Shown: positions 48,927 through 57,608, counted from the first letter of the stretch. The stretch is 64,000 nucleotides of DNA from Acidimicrobiales bacterium (GCA_030447445.1 JAUJOW010000003.1:51698-115697); one strand, 5' to 3'. Translations and numbers: made by a program. Notes: generated from the sequence alone by a model not told the origin.

Positions 48927-49127
48927 GTGGACCGTTCGGGACCGCTCTCGGCTACTTTTGGACCGACGGTCAGCGTCGCGTTCGAACGGGTCGAAGCGCT
49001 CGAGTTGCTCGCCATGACCTTGGCGCACCTCAACGGTGCCGAGGCCAGGGCCGAGGTGTCCCCTCGAGTCCCGTTGCTGATGGCCATCCGGGACAAGCTC
49101 GCCCTCGACCTTCGGGAGGAGCCATGA
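48927..49127 (+). CDS. Small protein, first gene of an overlapping pair
   Basis: This 66-residue product begins at a GTG and reads VDRSGPLSATFGPTVSVAFE, RVEALELLAMTLAHLNGAEA, with an acidic C-terminal end. It is probably helical and soluble. No known family is recognised. Its TGA overlaps the ATG of the next small gene (ATGA), so the two are translated together. It lies just after the broken UvrA-like gene. Confidence 0.5.
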   Translation: MDRSGPLSATFGPTVSVAFERVEALELLAMTLAHLNGAEARAEVSPRVPLLMAIRDKLALDLREEP

Positions 49128-49387
49128 GTTACACCGACGCACAGGTTTCGTCTGCCGTCGCGGCCGTTGAGAAGTACCGCAGCAGCGAGACGGGGGAGGT
49201 CGGCGCTGCACTCGCCGTCGTCGGCCTGAGCTCAGAGCGGGTTGCGAAGGAAGCGCAGATTCGCGACGACATGATTCGAGTCGCACACCGGGCCGGGGCC
49301 TCGCTCCGCCAGCTCGCCGAGGTTTCAAAGCTGGATCGCAAGACAGTGACCGCCATCGTGGGCGCCACTGTGCGTTCGCACGACTGA
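49124..49387 (+). CDS. Small helix-turn-helix protein, second gene of the pair
   Basis: This 87-residue protein, MSYTDAQVSSAVAAVEKYRS and on, ends with RAGASLRQLAEVSKLDRKTV followed by TAIVGATVRSHD. The last part fits a helix-turn-helix (turn at VSKLDRKT) of the kind that binds DNA. It overlaps the upstream small gene by four bases. The organisation, two tiny overlapping genes with one DNA-binding partner, is like toxin-antitoxin modules, but neither protein is recognised. Confidence 0.55.
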   Translation: MSYTDAQVSSAVAAVEKYRSSETGEVGAALAVVGLSSERVAKEAQIRDDMIRVAHRAGASLRQLAEVSKLDRKTVTAIVGATVRSHD

Positions 49388-49436
49388 GGCCGGTGGGGCC
49401 GGGCTCCCGGTCGCTCGACGGTGGCAGGATGCAGCT

Positions 49437-49913
49437 ATGACGAGCGAGCGACTGGAGGTCCAGCGGACGATCGCCGCGGACCCCTCGACGATCTTCGGAG
49501 TCCTCTGCGACCCGCAGGGCCATGTGGCGATCGACAGCTCCGGCATGCTGATCGACGCCACCGGCGAGCCGGTGGCCGCCGTCGGCGACAGCTTCGTGGT
49601 CCACATGGATCGCGAGGCCCTGAACGACTACCCGATCGGCCGCTACGACGTCACCGTCACCATCACGACCTTCGTTCCGGACCGCGAGATCGCATGGACC
49701 CCACTCGGCCAGATCCGCCCGCAGATCGGCCACGTCTACGGCTACACGCTCGAGCCCATGAACGACGGCACGCTCGTCACCTCCTACTACGACTGGTCGT
49801 CCATCGACCCGGTATGGAAGGAGGCCGGGATCTTCCCGGTGCTGTCCGAGGGAGCGCTGCGGGCCACCCTCGGGATCCTCGCCCGGACGGTGATGCGAGG
49901 CGGCACCGGTTGA
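49437..49913 (+). CDS. SRPBCC/START-fold polyketide-cyclase-like protein
   Basis: This 158-residue protein has the helix-grip pattern LEVQRTIAADPSTIFGVLCD, DREIAWTPLGQIRPQIGHVY, GYTLEPMNDGTLVTSYYDWS and a long C-terminal helix (GALRATLGILARTVM). Such proteins hold a hydrophobic ligand in a cavity. It is intact, unlike most neighbours. The ligand and role are unknown. Confidence 0.82.
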   Translation: MTSERLEVQRTIAADPSTIFGVLCDPQGHVAIDSSGMLIDATGEPVAAVGDSFVVHMDREALNDYPIGRYDVTVTITTFVPDREIAWTPLGQIRPQIGHVYGYTLEPMNDGTLVTSYYDWSSIDPVWKEAGIFPVLSEGALRATLGILARTVMRGGTG

Positions 49914-49972
49914 GCGCGCCGGCGCAAGCCGTTGGCGGGGCGTCACCGCAGCACAGCGGCGTCAACCCCCGC

Positions 49973-49978
49973 TACCGT
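49973..49978 (+). promoter_or_regulatory. -10-like hexamer TACCGT before the VOC gene
   Basis: It lies 6 bases before the ATG at 49985, a leaderless arrangement. Confidence 0.35.
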
Positions 49979-49984
49979 CGCCGC

Positions 49985-50362
49985 ATGGCCTCGTCCATCA
50001 GCACCATCACCTTCGACTGCTCCGACGCCGCCCGGCTGGCTGCCTTCTGGGCCGAGGTCACGGGCTGGGGCGTCGGGCCCGAGCCCAGCCAGCAGTTCGC
50101 CGTCGTCGGTGGCCCTGCCCGGCCAGCCGACTGCCCGGGCCTGATGTTCATCCAGGTGCCCGAGGGCAAGGTGGCAAAGAACCGCGTCCACCTCGACCTC
50201 GCCGCCGAGGACCCGGAGGCGGAGGTGCGACGGCTGGGCGGCATCGGCGCCACCCTCGTGCACGAGAAGGAGGAGTGGGGCGTCCACTGGTGGACCCTGC
50301 AGGACCCTGAAGGCAACGAGCTCTGCGTCGCCTCCCCCCATCAGGTGGGCGCCGGCCAGTAG
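49985..50362 (+). CDS. VOC-family glyoxalase-like protein
   Basis: This 125-residue protein shows the two beta-alpha-beta-beta-beta modules: ISTITFDCSDAARLAAFWAE, GLMFIQVPEGKVAKNRVHLD, LGGIGATLVHEKEEWGVHWW and LQDPEGNELCVASP. It belongs to the glyoxalase-like domain subfamily (single-domain, dimeric). The reading is intact from start to stop. The substrate is unknown. Confidence 0.85.
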   Translation: MASSISTITFDCSDAARLAAFWAEVTGWGVGPEPSQQFAVVGGPARPADCPGLMFIQVPEGKVAKNRVHLDLAAEDPEAEVRRLGGIGATLVHEKEEWGVHWWTLQDPEGNELCVASPHQVGAGQ

Positions 50363-50431
50363 CGGCCCGTCCGGTTGCCGGAGTGCCCCGGTGTTGGCGG
50401 TCGCATGTCCGCAGTGGCCGCGCGGCGTTCG

Positions 50432-50926
50432 TCATTCGTTGCGACGGCCCTTCTCGGCCGGCAGGCGAGGCAGCCATCGTGGGACGGCACGGCGGTAGGA
50501 CTCGTAGTCCAAGCCGAATCGTCAACGCAGCGTCGGTTCCTCGTAGGCCAACACGAACAAGTGGATCGCGACGGCTACCACGGCGGCCCAGACGAGGAGC
50601 CGAAGAGAGCGGAACAGCAGCACCTCGCCGATGAGCACCATGCAGACCGCCACGTACATCGGGTTCCGCACGACCCGGCAGAGGCCGCTGCGAACGACGA
50701 ACAGGGGCGCATCGACGGGTGCCAGCGTGCCTCGACCTTGGCGCCCGAAGTCCCAGATGCACCAGAGCAGGCCTCCGGCTCCGAGGACGATCAGTGGTGC
50801 GCCGATCCATCGCACCCAGCCGATGTCGAGGCCTGACCCGCTGGATCTCGACAGCCAGAGGGGCACCCATACGAGCACCGTGCCCGGCAGCACGAGCGCG
50901 AAGAACGTCGACCTGAGCCACAACAC
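50432..50926 (-). pseudogene. Isoprenylcysteine methyltransferase-like membrane protein with in-frame TGA
   Basis: Helices and the family motif are present: GLDIGWVRWIGAPLIVLGAG, GTLAPVDAPLFVVRSGLCRV, VRNPMYVAVCMVLIGEVLLF and HLFVLAYEEPTLR. There a TGA (50522-50524) stops it. The same frame goes on after the TGA with RFGLDYESYRRAVPRWLPRL, PAEKGRRNE and a second TGA at 50432. This is the normal ICMT/PEMT-like end. A single C-to-T change in CGA explains the stop. Readthrough would restore about 164 residues. Confidence 0.75.
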
Positions 50927-51062
50927 CCTTCGAAGTCTGATGCGTCAGATGACCAACCGGCTGACAGGGTCACAGGGCGGGTGCCGGACGTCGTCACTCC
51001 CGTGTCTGCTTCGGAGCCACAGCAGCGGGTAGTACGGCCGTCCGCGTCGAAAGCGAGCATCA

Positions 51063-51314
51063 GTGATCGGTTTCATCGTCTTCGGGTTGGTGGTCGGGGC
51101 GTTGGCTCGGCTCGTACTTCCCGGCAAGCAGCACCTGAGCATCGTCGCCACCCTGTTGATCGGGGTGGTCGGCTCCGTGATCGGTGGCGTGGTGGCCAAC
51201 GCCCTCGGTACGGGGGACATCTTCGAGCTCAACCTGTTGGGTTCGATCGTGGCGGTCATCGCTGCCGCCGTGCTCATACTGGCCATCGACCGGGTGAGCG
51301 CCAGCCGGCGCTAG
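51063..51314 (+). CDS. GlsB/YeaQ/YmgE-family small membrane protein
   Basis: This 83-residue protein has three hydrophobic helices and the family pattern IGFIVFGLVVGALARLVLPG, TLLIGVVGSVIGGVVANALG and LGSIVAVIAAAVLILAIDR. These transglycosylase-associated proteins are linked to envelope or acid stress. The start is a GTG at 51063. It is intact and complete. Confidence 0.88.
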   Translation: MIGFIVFGLVVGALARLVLPGKQHLSIVATLLIGVVGSVIGGVVANALGTGDIFELNLLGSIVAVIAAAVLILAIDRVSASRR

Positions 51315-51382
51315 GCCGGCGGTGAGTTTCCCGTCGTCGCTCCGTCTAAAGGGTGAGAGAACCGACAGAGGAGCGAGAAGCG

Positions 51383-52051
51383 ATGGGTCCTCCCAAGGTC
51401 GTGTCACCGGAGGAGTGGCGTGCTGCTCGTATCGAGCTTCTCGCCGAGGAGAAGGCGCTGACCCGGGCCCGTGATCGGCTCAACATGAAGCGGCGCGAGC
51501 TGCCGATGGTCGAGATCGAGAAGGACTACGTGTTCGAGGGCCCGGAAGGCCGCGCCAGCCTGCTCGACCTGTTCGACGGCCGCAACCAACTGATCATGGC
51601 TTCCTGGCTCATCTGCACACCAGGGACACCAGCTACGCCATGGTCTCGAGAGCGCCGTTGGCGAAGCTCGAGCGCTGGAATGCCACGCGGGGCTGGACAT
51701 CCCCTGGTACTCCTCGGGCGACGGTGACTTCAACTACGACTTCGGCGTCACCATCGACGCCTCCCGAGGGTTCGACGAGTACAACTTCCGCACCCTCGAC
51801 GAGTACGCCGCCCGAGGCGAGGAGAGCATGAAGACCTCCGAGCAGCCCTACGACATGCCCGGCCGCAGCTGCTTCCTCGAGGCGGACGGTCGGGTCTTCC
51901 GCACCTACTCCCAGTACGCCCGTGGGCTCGAGGCCACGGGCGGCTCTACTACTTCCTCGACCTGACCGTCCTTGGCCGGCAGGAGGACTGGGAGGAGCCG
52001 AAGGACCGCACGGCCGACGCACGGAGTGCCGTCCCCGACTTCTCGGCCTGA
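51383..52051 (+). pseudogene. DUF899 thioredoxin-like protein, internally deleted
   Basis: The N-terminus is normal (VVSPEEWRAARIELLAEEKA, MVEIEKDYVFEGPEGRASLL). After LFDGRNQLI the family Cys-containing segment (about 40 residues) is gone. A different frame continues with HTRDTSYAMVSRAPLAKLER, a third with FNYDFGVTIDASRGFDEYNF, SCFLEADGRVFRTYSQYARG, and the end YYFLDLTVLGRQEDWEEPKD returns in another frame. The remnant has lost its likely redox centre. Confidence 0.75.
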
Positions 52052-52085
52052 CCCCGGGTCCGGCCGGGGGTCGGCTGCTCGCCGC

Positions 52086-52091
52086 TACGGT
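52086..52091 (+). promoter_or_regulatory. -10-like hexamer TACGGT before tadA
   Basis: It lies 7 bases before the tadA ATG, a leaderless arrangement. Confidence 0.4.
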
Positions 52092-52098
52092 CCGGCCG

Positions 52099-52545
52099 AT
52101 GGACGACCACACGGCCATGGGGGTGGCCCTGAACGAGGCCGAGGCCGCTCCCTCCCACGGCGACGTCCCCATAGGGTCGGTGGTGCTGGTCGACGGGGCC
52201 GTCGTGGCCCGCCGCCACAACGAACGTGAGCGCCTCGGGGATCCCACCGCCCACGCCGAGGTCCTGGCTCTGCGCGACGCCGCCGCCGCCGTCGGCGACC
52301 GCCGGTTGGCCACCGCCACCCTCCTGGTCACCGTCGAACCGTGTCCGATGTGCGCCGGCGCGGCGTGGGCAGCGGGCGTGGCCAAGGTCGTGTTCGGTGC
52401 CGCCGACCTCAAGGCCGGTGCCGTCGGATCGCTCTACAACGTGGCCGTCGACCAACGCCTGAACCACACCTCCGAGGTGGTGGCCGGGGTCCGCGCCGAG
52501 GAGTGCGCTGCTCTCGTCACCCGCTTCTTCGCGGACCGCCGCTGA
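52099..52545 (+). CDS. tadA: tRNA-specific adenosine deaminase
   Basis: This 148-residue zinc deaminase converts A34 to inosine in tRNA-Arg(ACG). The zinc site is HAEVLALRDAA (His and the proton-shuttling Glu) and VEPCPMCAGAAWAAGVAKVV (two Cys). GSLYNVAVDQRLNH is typical of TadA. The ATG at 52099 is supported by a TACGGT hexamer 7 bases upstream. It lies directly before tRNA-Ser(CGA). Confidence 0.95.
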   Translation: MDDHTAMGVALNEAEAAPSHGDVPIGSVVLVDGAVVARRHNERERLGDPTAHAEVLALRDAAAAVGDRRLATATLLVTVEPCPMCAGAAWAAGVAKVVFGAADLKAGAVGSLYNVAVDQRLNHTSEVVAGVRAEECAALVTRFFADRR

Positions 52546-52570
52546 ACCACCGGCGGCTACCCTCGTCCCC

Positions 52571-52657
52571 GGAGGGTTGCCGGAGCGGACGAACGGGACG
52601 GTCTCGAAAACCGTTGTGGCCGCAAGGTCACCGTGGGTTCAAATCCCACACCCTCCG
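52571..52657 (+). tRNA. tRNA-Ser (anticodon CGA)
   Basis: The acceptor GGAGGGT pairs with ACCCTCC. The anticodon stem ACGGT/ACCGT encloses CTCGAAA with anticodon CGA. The variable arm is long, and the T arm GTGGGTTCAAATCCCAC is identical to that of tRNA-Ser(GGA) at 45400. The discriminator is G. The CCA end is not encoded. Confidence 0.94.
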
Positions 52658-52789
52658 CTCCTGTTGTGAGATCCGTAACACTGAAGAGTTGCTCCGTCCG
52701 ATGCCTCGATGGTCCGATCGTACGGAAGGGGTGGCGGCGGAGGCGCCGTACGCTCGACGAGGACCAGCAAGTGGCGAGGTGACTCGCTC

Positions 52790-53048
52790 AGAGCTGAAGG
52801 CGAGGTAGGGATATGTCTCGAATCGCGCCCTGCCAGAGTCGACGTGTTCCCGGTTCCTCCTCGTCGCCATCTCGATCATCTTCTGCGACCGGTCGATCGC
52901 CGTCAGCCGACCGCGGCCGAGCCTCGCAGACCAGCGAAGCGGCGACCCCGTGGCCGCAGCCGACCTCGAGCACCCGGTCGGCCGGCGCCAGGGCGAGCGT
53001 GTCGACCGCCCACTCCAGCCGGGGCGACGCATCCCTGGCCACCGGCAC
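52790..53048 (-). pseudogene. Class I SAM-dependent methyltransferase remnant
   Basis: The start reads [38 protein letters not shown], the glycine loop that binds SAM. The frame then shifts and continues with [35 protein letters not shown], the acidic second motif and following helix. After that similarity stops, and no catalytic or C-terminal part is present. The gene was probably cut after about 80 residues. It lies next to tRNA-Ser(CGA). Confidence 0.7.
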
Positions 53049-53063
53049 ATCAATGGGGGGCGA

Positions 53064-53522
53064 CTACTCGAGCGCGGCGTAGGTCGCGGCGGTCACGATG
53101 CCGAAGGCCAGGTGGGGCACGACGTCGCTGATCCAGTCGGTGGTGGTCCAGGACCGGGGATCGGTGATGCCGAGCGCGGTCATGGGTCCGTTGCCGGCGA
53201 CGAGGGCAGCGGCGCTGGCGAGGACCGCACCCATCCACGTCGGCGGGCGGAGCCCCAGCGAGCGGGTCAAGCCGTAGACCTTGCCGACCCCGACACCGGT
53301 GATGATCCCTGACAGCGCCCCCAACGCCAGCGCCCGGTTCTCCCGGGCGTCGCCGTCGCCGGGGATGTCGACGTGGGCCATCTCGGCCACCCGCTCCACG
53401 GTCTGTGTGGGGACCTCGCTGACCGGCCGACCCCGCCAGACCATGTCAGCGTAGGTGGCGGCGTTGAGCGCAGTGGTGCCGGCGGCGCCGGCGGCTGCCC
53501 CTCGAAGCACGTCTCGGATCAT
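53064..53522 (-). CDS. Small integral membrane protein of unknown function
   Basis: This 152-residue protein has an N-terminal amphipathic helix (MIRDVLRGAAAGAAGTTALN) and about three further hydrophobic stretches (ALALGALSGIITGVGVG, WMGAVLASAAALVAGNGPM, VVPHLAFGIVTAATYAALE). It resembles small actinobacterial membrane proteins of unknown role that have a GAAGT start. It is divergent from the ABC exporter gene, separated by about 110 bases. Confidence 0.65.
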   Translation of the reverse strand: MIRDVLRGAAAGAAGTTALNAATYADMVWRGRPVSEVPTQTVERVAEMAHVDIPGDGDARENRALALGALSGIITGVGVGKVYGLTRSLGLRPPTWMGAVLASAAALVAGNGPMTALGITDPRSWTTTDWISDVVPHLAFGIVTAATYAALE

Positions 53523-53618
53523 GAGAGCAAAGGCTGTCACGGTTGCACCGGCGTGACCACCGTGTCCCTCGGCGGCGGTCGGTCGATCCCGCCCTGCCGC
53601 GTCCGCTGACACCGCTCG

Positions 53619-53624
53619 TACCCT
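53619..53624 (+). promoter_or_regulatory. -10-like hexamer TACCCT before the ABC exporter
   Basis: It lies 9 bases before the ATG at 53634 and supports that start over the GTG at 53625. Confidence 0.35.
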
Positions 53625-53633
53625 GTGGCCACC

Positions 53634-55502
53634 ATGCGCCAGTCCCCCCACATGATGTTCGGGTCCGACCCGTCGGCCGTCGCCGGCAACCGCCTCGGGG
53701 CCGACCTCGTGCGCCGGGTGTGGGCCTTCGCCCGCCCGTACCGGGCCCGCACCGTGGGGTTCCTCGCCGTCATCGTGGCGGCGGCCGTCGTCAGCCTGGC
53801 CCCACCCCTGCTGATCCGCCGCATCATCGACGAGGCCCTGCCCCAGGGTGACGAGGGCCTCGTCACGCTCCTGGCCGGGCTGATGATCGTCGCCGCCCTC
53901 GCCATCGCCGGGCTCTCGCTCGTCGAGCGCTACCTCTCGTCCACCATCGGCGAGGGCCTGATCTATGACCTGCGGGCGGCCCTGTTCGACCACGTGCAGC
54001 GACTCCCCGTCGCCTTCTTCACCCGTACCCAGACCGGTGCCCTGATCAGCCGCATGAACAACGACGTGATCGGGGCCCAGCGAGCGGTCACCCAGACCCT
54101 CGGCGCCGTCGTGTCGAACGTCGTGGTGCTGTCCACCACCCTCGTGGCCATGGCCGTCCTCGAGTGGCGTCTCACCCTCCTCGCCCTGGTGCTGCTCCCG
54201 GTCTTCATCATCCCGGCCAAACGGGTGGGCCGCCGGCTCCAGGCCATCACCCGCGAGTCCTTCGACCTGAACGCGTCGATGAACACGACGATGACCGAGC
54301 GGTTCAACATCTCCGGGGCGCTGTTGGTGAAGCTGTTCGGCCGCCATGACGACGAGAGCCGGGAGTTCACCGGCCGGGCCGCCCGGGTGCGGGACATCGG
54401 GGTGCGCAGCGCCATGTACGGCCGCACCTTCCTCACCGCGCTCACCCTCGTCGGGGCGGTCGGCACCGCCGTCATCTATCTGGTCGGGGGGCGGCTCGTC
54501 CTGTCGGGCGCGATCACCCTCGGCACCCTCGTGGCTCTCGGCACCTACGTCACCCAGATCTACGCACCGCTGACCCAGCTGACCAATGCCCGGGTCGACC
54601 TCATGACGGCGTTCGTGTCCTTCGACCGGGTCTTCGAGGTGCTCGACACCGGCAACGCCATCGCCGACCGCCCGGGTGCGGTCGACCTCGTCGCTCCCGC
54701 CGGACGCATCGAGTTCGACCACGTGTGGTTCCGCTACCCCGCCGCCAGCGAGGTGTCGCTGGCCTCCCTCGAAGCCGACGTGAGCGCGGCGCTGTCCGAG
54801 GAACCGTCAGCGCCCGTGCTGCGCGGCGTCGACGTCCCCATCGAGCCCGGCCAGCTCATCGCGCTCGTCGGCCCGTCGGGGGCGGGCAAGACGACGATGA
54901 GCTCGCTGGTTCCCCGGCTCTACGACGTCACCGACGGGGCAGTGCGGGTCGACGGGGTCGATGTGCGCGACCTGACCCAGGAGTCGCTGCGGGCGGCCAT
55001 CGGCGTGGTGAGCCAGGACCCACACCTCTTCCACGAGACCGTGGCCGCGAACCTGCGCTACCCCCGGCCCGGGGCCTCCATGGCCGAGTTGCAGGAGGCG
55101 TGCCGTGCCGCCCGCATCCACGACGTGCTGATCGGGCTTCCCGACGGGTACGACACCGTGGTCGGCGAGCGGGGCCACCGGCTCTCGGGGGGCGAGAAGC
55201 AGCGCCTGGCCATCGCCCGGATGCTGCTGAAGGACCCGGCCATCGTCATCCTCGACGAGGCCACCAGCCACCTCGACTCCGAGAACGAGGCGCAGGTGCA
55301 GGAGGCGTTGGCCGAGTCGCTGGCCGGGCGCACCTCGATCGTGATCGCCCACCGGCTGTCGACCATCACCGCCGCCGACCAGATCCTCGTCCTGGACGAG
55401 GGCCGCATCGTCGAACGGGGCAGTCACGACAAGCTGCTCGTCGACGGTGGCCTCTACGCCGAGCTCTACCACACCCTCCTGCGCACCGAACCGGTCTCTT
55501 GA
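53634..55502 (+). CDS. ABC exporter, fused membrane and ATPase domains
   Basis: This 622-residue half-transporter has six helices in the first 320 residues (VGFLAVIVAAAVVSLAPPLL, VTLLAGLMIVAALAIAGLSL and others). The ATPase shows Walker A IALVGPSGAGKTTMSSLVPR, Q-loop VVSQDPHLFHETVAANLRYP, signature RLSGGEKQRLAIARMLLKD, Walker B AIVILDEATSHLDSENEAQV and switch His VIAHRLST. It is a B-type multidrug or lipid exporter that would work as a dimer. The substrate is unknown. Confidence 0.93.
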   Translation: MRQSPHMMFGSDPSAVAGNRLGADLVRRVWAFARPYRARTVGFLAVIVAAAVVSLAPPLLIRRIIDEALPQGDEGLVTLLAGLMIVAALAIAGLSLVERYLSSTIGEGLIYDLRAALFDHVQRLPVAFFTRTQTGALISRMNNDVIGAQRAVTQTLGAVVSNVVVLSTTLVAMAVLEWRLTLLALVLLPVFIIPAKRVGRRLQAITRESFDLNASMNTTMTERFNISGALLVKLFGRHDDESREFTGRAARVRDIGVRSAMYGRTFLTALTLVGAVGTAVIYLVGGRLVLSGAITLGTLVALGTYVTQIYAPLTQLTNARVDLMTAFVSFDRVFEVLDTGNAIADRPGAVDLVAPAGRIEFDHVWFRYPAASEVSLASLEADVSAALSEEPSAPVLRGVDVPIEPGQLIALVGPSGAGKTTMSSLVPRLYDVTDGAVRVDGVDVRDLTQESLRAAIGVVSQDPHLFHETVAANLRYPRPGASMAELQEACRAARIHDVLIGLPDGYDTVVGERGHRLSGGEKQRLAIARMLLKDPAIVILDEATSHLDSENEAQVQEALAESLAGRTSIVIAHRLSTITAADQILVLDEGRIVERGSHDKLLVDGGLYAELYHTLLRTEPVS

Positions 55503-55529
55503 CGTCTAGGACACCACACGGAGGCGGCC

Positions 55530-55880
55530 GACGTCGCCCCGGCCGGGCGGCCCACCGATGACAGACTCGAGCGCCCGGGTCGTCGGGGTGTCGCCCCTAT
55601 GCGGCTCGGAGGTAGGCGAGCGACTCCGGGGCCGCTCCCAGTCCGGGTGGACCTGGCGGGCGAACCGGCCCATGAAGGTGAACCAGACCGTGTTCCGGCG
55701 CTCGACCGGAACGACGCCGAAGTCGGTGACCAGGCGGGTGAACGCATCCTTCCAGGCGAGCACGTCGAGCCGCCGCCCGATCACCAAGGCGGGGATCGCA
55801 GCGAGTAGTCGACGCTCAGCCCCGGCGAGGTCGGCGAGCTCCTGCGGCCGTAGCCCTGGGATCCGACGGTGCGGGAGGAC
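55530..55880 (-). pseudogene. MmyB-like helix-turn-helix regulator remnant with internal deletion
   Basis: The reading RIPGLRPQELADLAGAE is the recognition-helix start of XRE regulators with a C-terminal MmyB-like domain. It is joined directly to RRLLAAIPALVIGRRLDVLA, then WKDAFTRLVTDFGVVPVERR and GRFARQVHPDWE. About 55 residues between the two (rest of the HTH and linker) are absent. After HPDWE the frame is lost. The usual full length is near 270 residues. Confidence 0.65.
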
Positions 55881-55950
55881 GGCCGACCCCAGGTCGCGCC
55901 GATGTGGCTCTCCTGGGACGGACAGCGACTCCGCTTCACCCACACCTCCA
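55868..55950 (+). pseudogene. N-terminal fragment of a PPOX-type F420/FMN protein
   Basis: On the plus strand the short stretch VREDGRPQVAPMWLSWDGQR, LRFTHTSTR matches the beginning of PPOX-class oxidoreductases, where DGxPQVxPMWxxWDGxxLRFTHT is the typical first module. The rest of the gene is not here. A C-terminal fragment of such a protein lies on the opposite strand at 57270-57553. Confidence 0.55.
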
Positions 55951-56008
55951 CTCGCTCCCCTCACACCGGTATGGACGGCTTGGACTTTGAGTGTCACACC
56001 CCCTGTTT

Positions 56009-57231
56009 ATGCTCGTGGCAGATCCTATGGAATGCCTTGTCTCTCATCTCCGAGAAGCGGTCGACGACCTGCAGTTGATCGACGTCGACGGTCTGTGCGA
56101 TGAGGACCTGTCGGGTCTGTTGGTGGACCTGCACACCCAGTCGGCCCGGCTAGACGCGGTCCGGGTGGAGCTGACCGGGGCCTGGGATGCCCGGCGGGCC
56201 TGGTCGACGGATGGGGCCAAGTCGGCGGCGGCCTGGTTGGCTCATCGCACCCACCAGCCCCGGGGGCCCTGAACGGCGAGGTGCGCCTGGCCCGCCGACT
56301 CCGTGGGATGCCGGCCACCGCCGCTGCCCTGGCCGCTGGTGACATCTCCGCCGACCACGCCGACCGCCTGGCCCGGGCTAACCGGCCTGGCCTGGAGGCG
56401 GCCTTCGCCCGCGACGAGGAGATGCTGGTCGGTCATGCCACCGAGTTGGGGTGGTCCGATTTTGCTCGGGCGGTGGCCTATTGGGAGCAACTGGCTGCCC
56501 CCGACGAGACCGAAGCGGACGCCGAGTCCCAGCGTGCTGCCCGGCGGGCTCACTGCTCGGAGACCCTGGAGGGCACCTGGGTCCTCGACGCCCTCTTGGA
56601 CCCTGTTGGTGGAGCCATCTTGAACGAGACGCTCACCGGGATCGAAGCTGAGCTGTTCGCCTCTGACTGGGCCACCGCCAAAGTCGTCCACGGCGACGAC
56701 GTCACCGTGGACAAGCTGGCCCGTACCCCGGCCCAGCGGCGGGCCGACGCCTTGGTGGAGATGGCCACCCGGGCCCGCACCGCCCCCACCGACGGGTGCC
56801 GGCCCCGACCGTTGATCACCGCCCTGGTCGACTACCCCACCCTCACCGGCCGGGTGTGTGAGCTGGCCAACGGCACCATCGTGGCCCCCGGCACCCTGGC
56901 CGGCCTGCTCAGTGAGGCCGACATCGAGCGCATCGTGTTCAGCGGGCCATCCCGGGTCATCGACGTCGGCCGACGGACCCGGTTCTTCACCGGGGCCCTG
57001 CGCCGGGCCATCCAGGTCCGGGACCGGCACTGCACCTGGCCAGGCTGCGATGTCCCTGCGCAGCGGTGCGAGGTCGACCACGTGATCCCCTACACCGACG
57101 GCGGGGAGACGGCCCAGGACAACGGTCGCCTCCTCTGTCCCTACCACCACCGCCACGGCCACCGACGAACCAGAGCGGACCCGACCGCGCAAGACTCCCA
57201 CCACCCACCCGACAACACCCCGACCCAATGA
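56009..57231 (+). pseudogene. DUF222/13E12-type HNH endonuclease, one frameshift
   Basis: The first part (MLVADPMECLVSHLREAVDD to AAAWLAHRTHQPRG) ends at a TGA at 56270. A one-base change would join it to LARRLRGMPATAAALAAGDI and the rest: HADRLARANRPGLEAAFARD, LEGTWVLDALLDPVGGAILN, and the HNH domain RDRHCTWPGCDVPAQRCEVD, CPYHHRHGH. All HNH ligands are present. Apart from this single indel the gene is complete at about 400 residues. The first copy (10573-11820) is far more damaged. Confidence 0.85.
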
Positions 57232-57269
57232 AGGCGGAGACCCCACTAGACGACGGTCTCGTCGAGGGG

Positions 57270-57553
57270 AAGGAGGCCTCGCTCCGCCAGCCCTCCGGTG
57301 CGACGGCCGTGGCGTTGGGGACGCGTGGGAACCCGGCGAACCGCTCGGGGCGCACGACGAGGACGACCCGTTCGGCTCGGTCCGGGAACGTCTCGAGGTG
57401 GAGCCCGTAGCGGTCGGCAGGGAGGTCGAAGAAGACCCCCTCGAGACCGGGGTCGATCCGCTCGACGGCGCCTCGCACCTCGACGTAGCGATACGGCTGG
57501 TCCGGGTCCTGCACCGCCACCGACACCTGGGCTCGGCCGCCACCTGCCGGCAC
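57270..57553 (-). pseudogene. C-terminal fragment of a PPOX-class F420-dependent oxidoreductase
   Basis: The reverse strand encodes VSVAVQDPDQPYRYVEVRGA, VERIDPGLEGVFFDLPADRY, GLHLETFPDRAERVVLVVRP, ERFAGFP. This is the second half of PPOX-class F420-type proteins (the DPxxPYRYxEVRG motif and the RPxxFxGFP end). The first half that carries the flavin loops is missing on this side. Confidence 0.7.
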
Positions 57554-57608
57554 CGTGGCGGGGACATGGCCTCCACGGCGCTGTCGACGGGCCCGGCGAC
57601 GACTGCGG

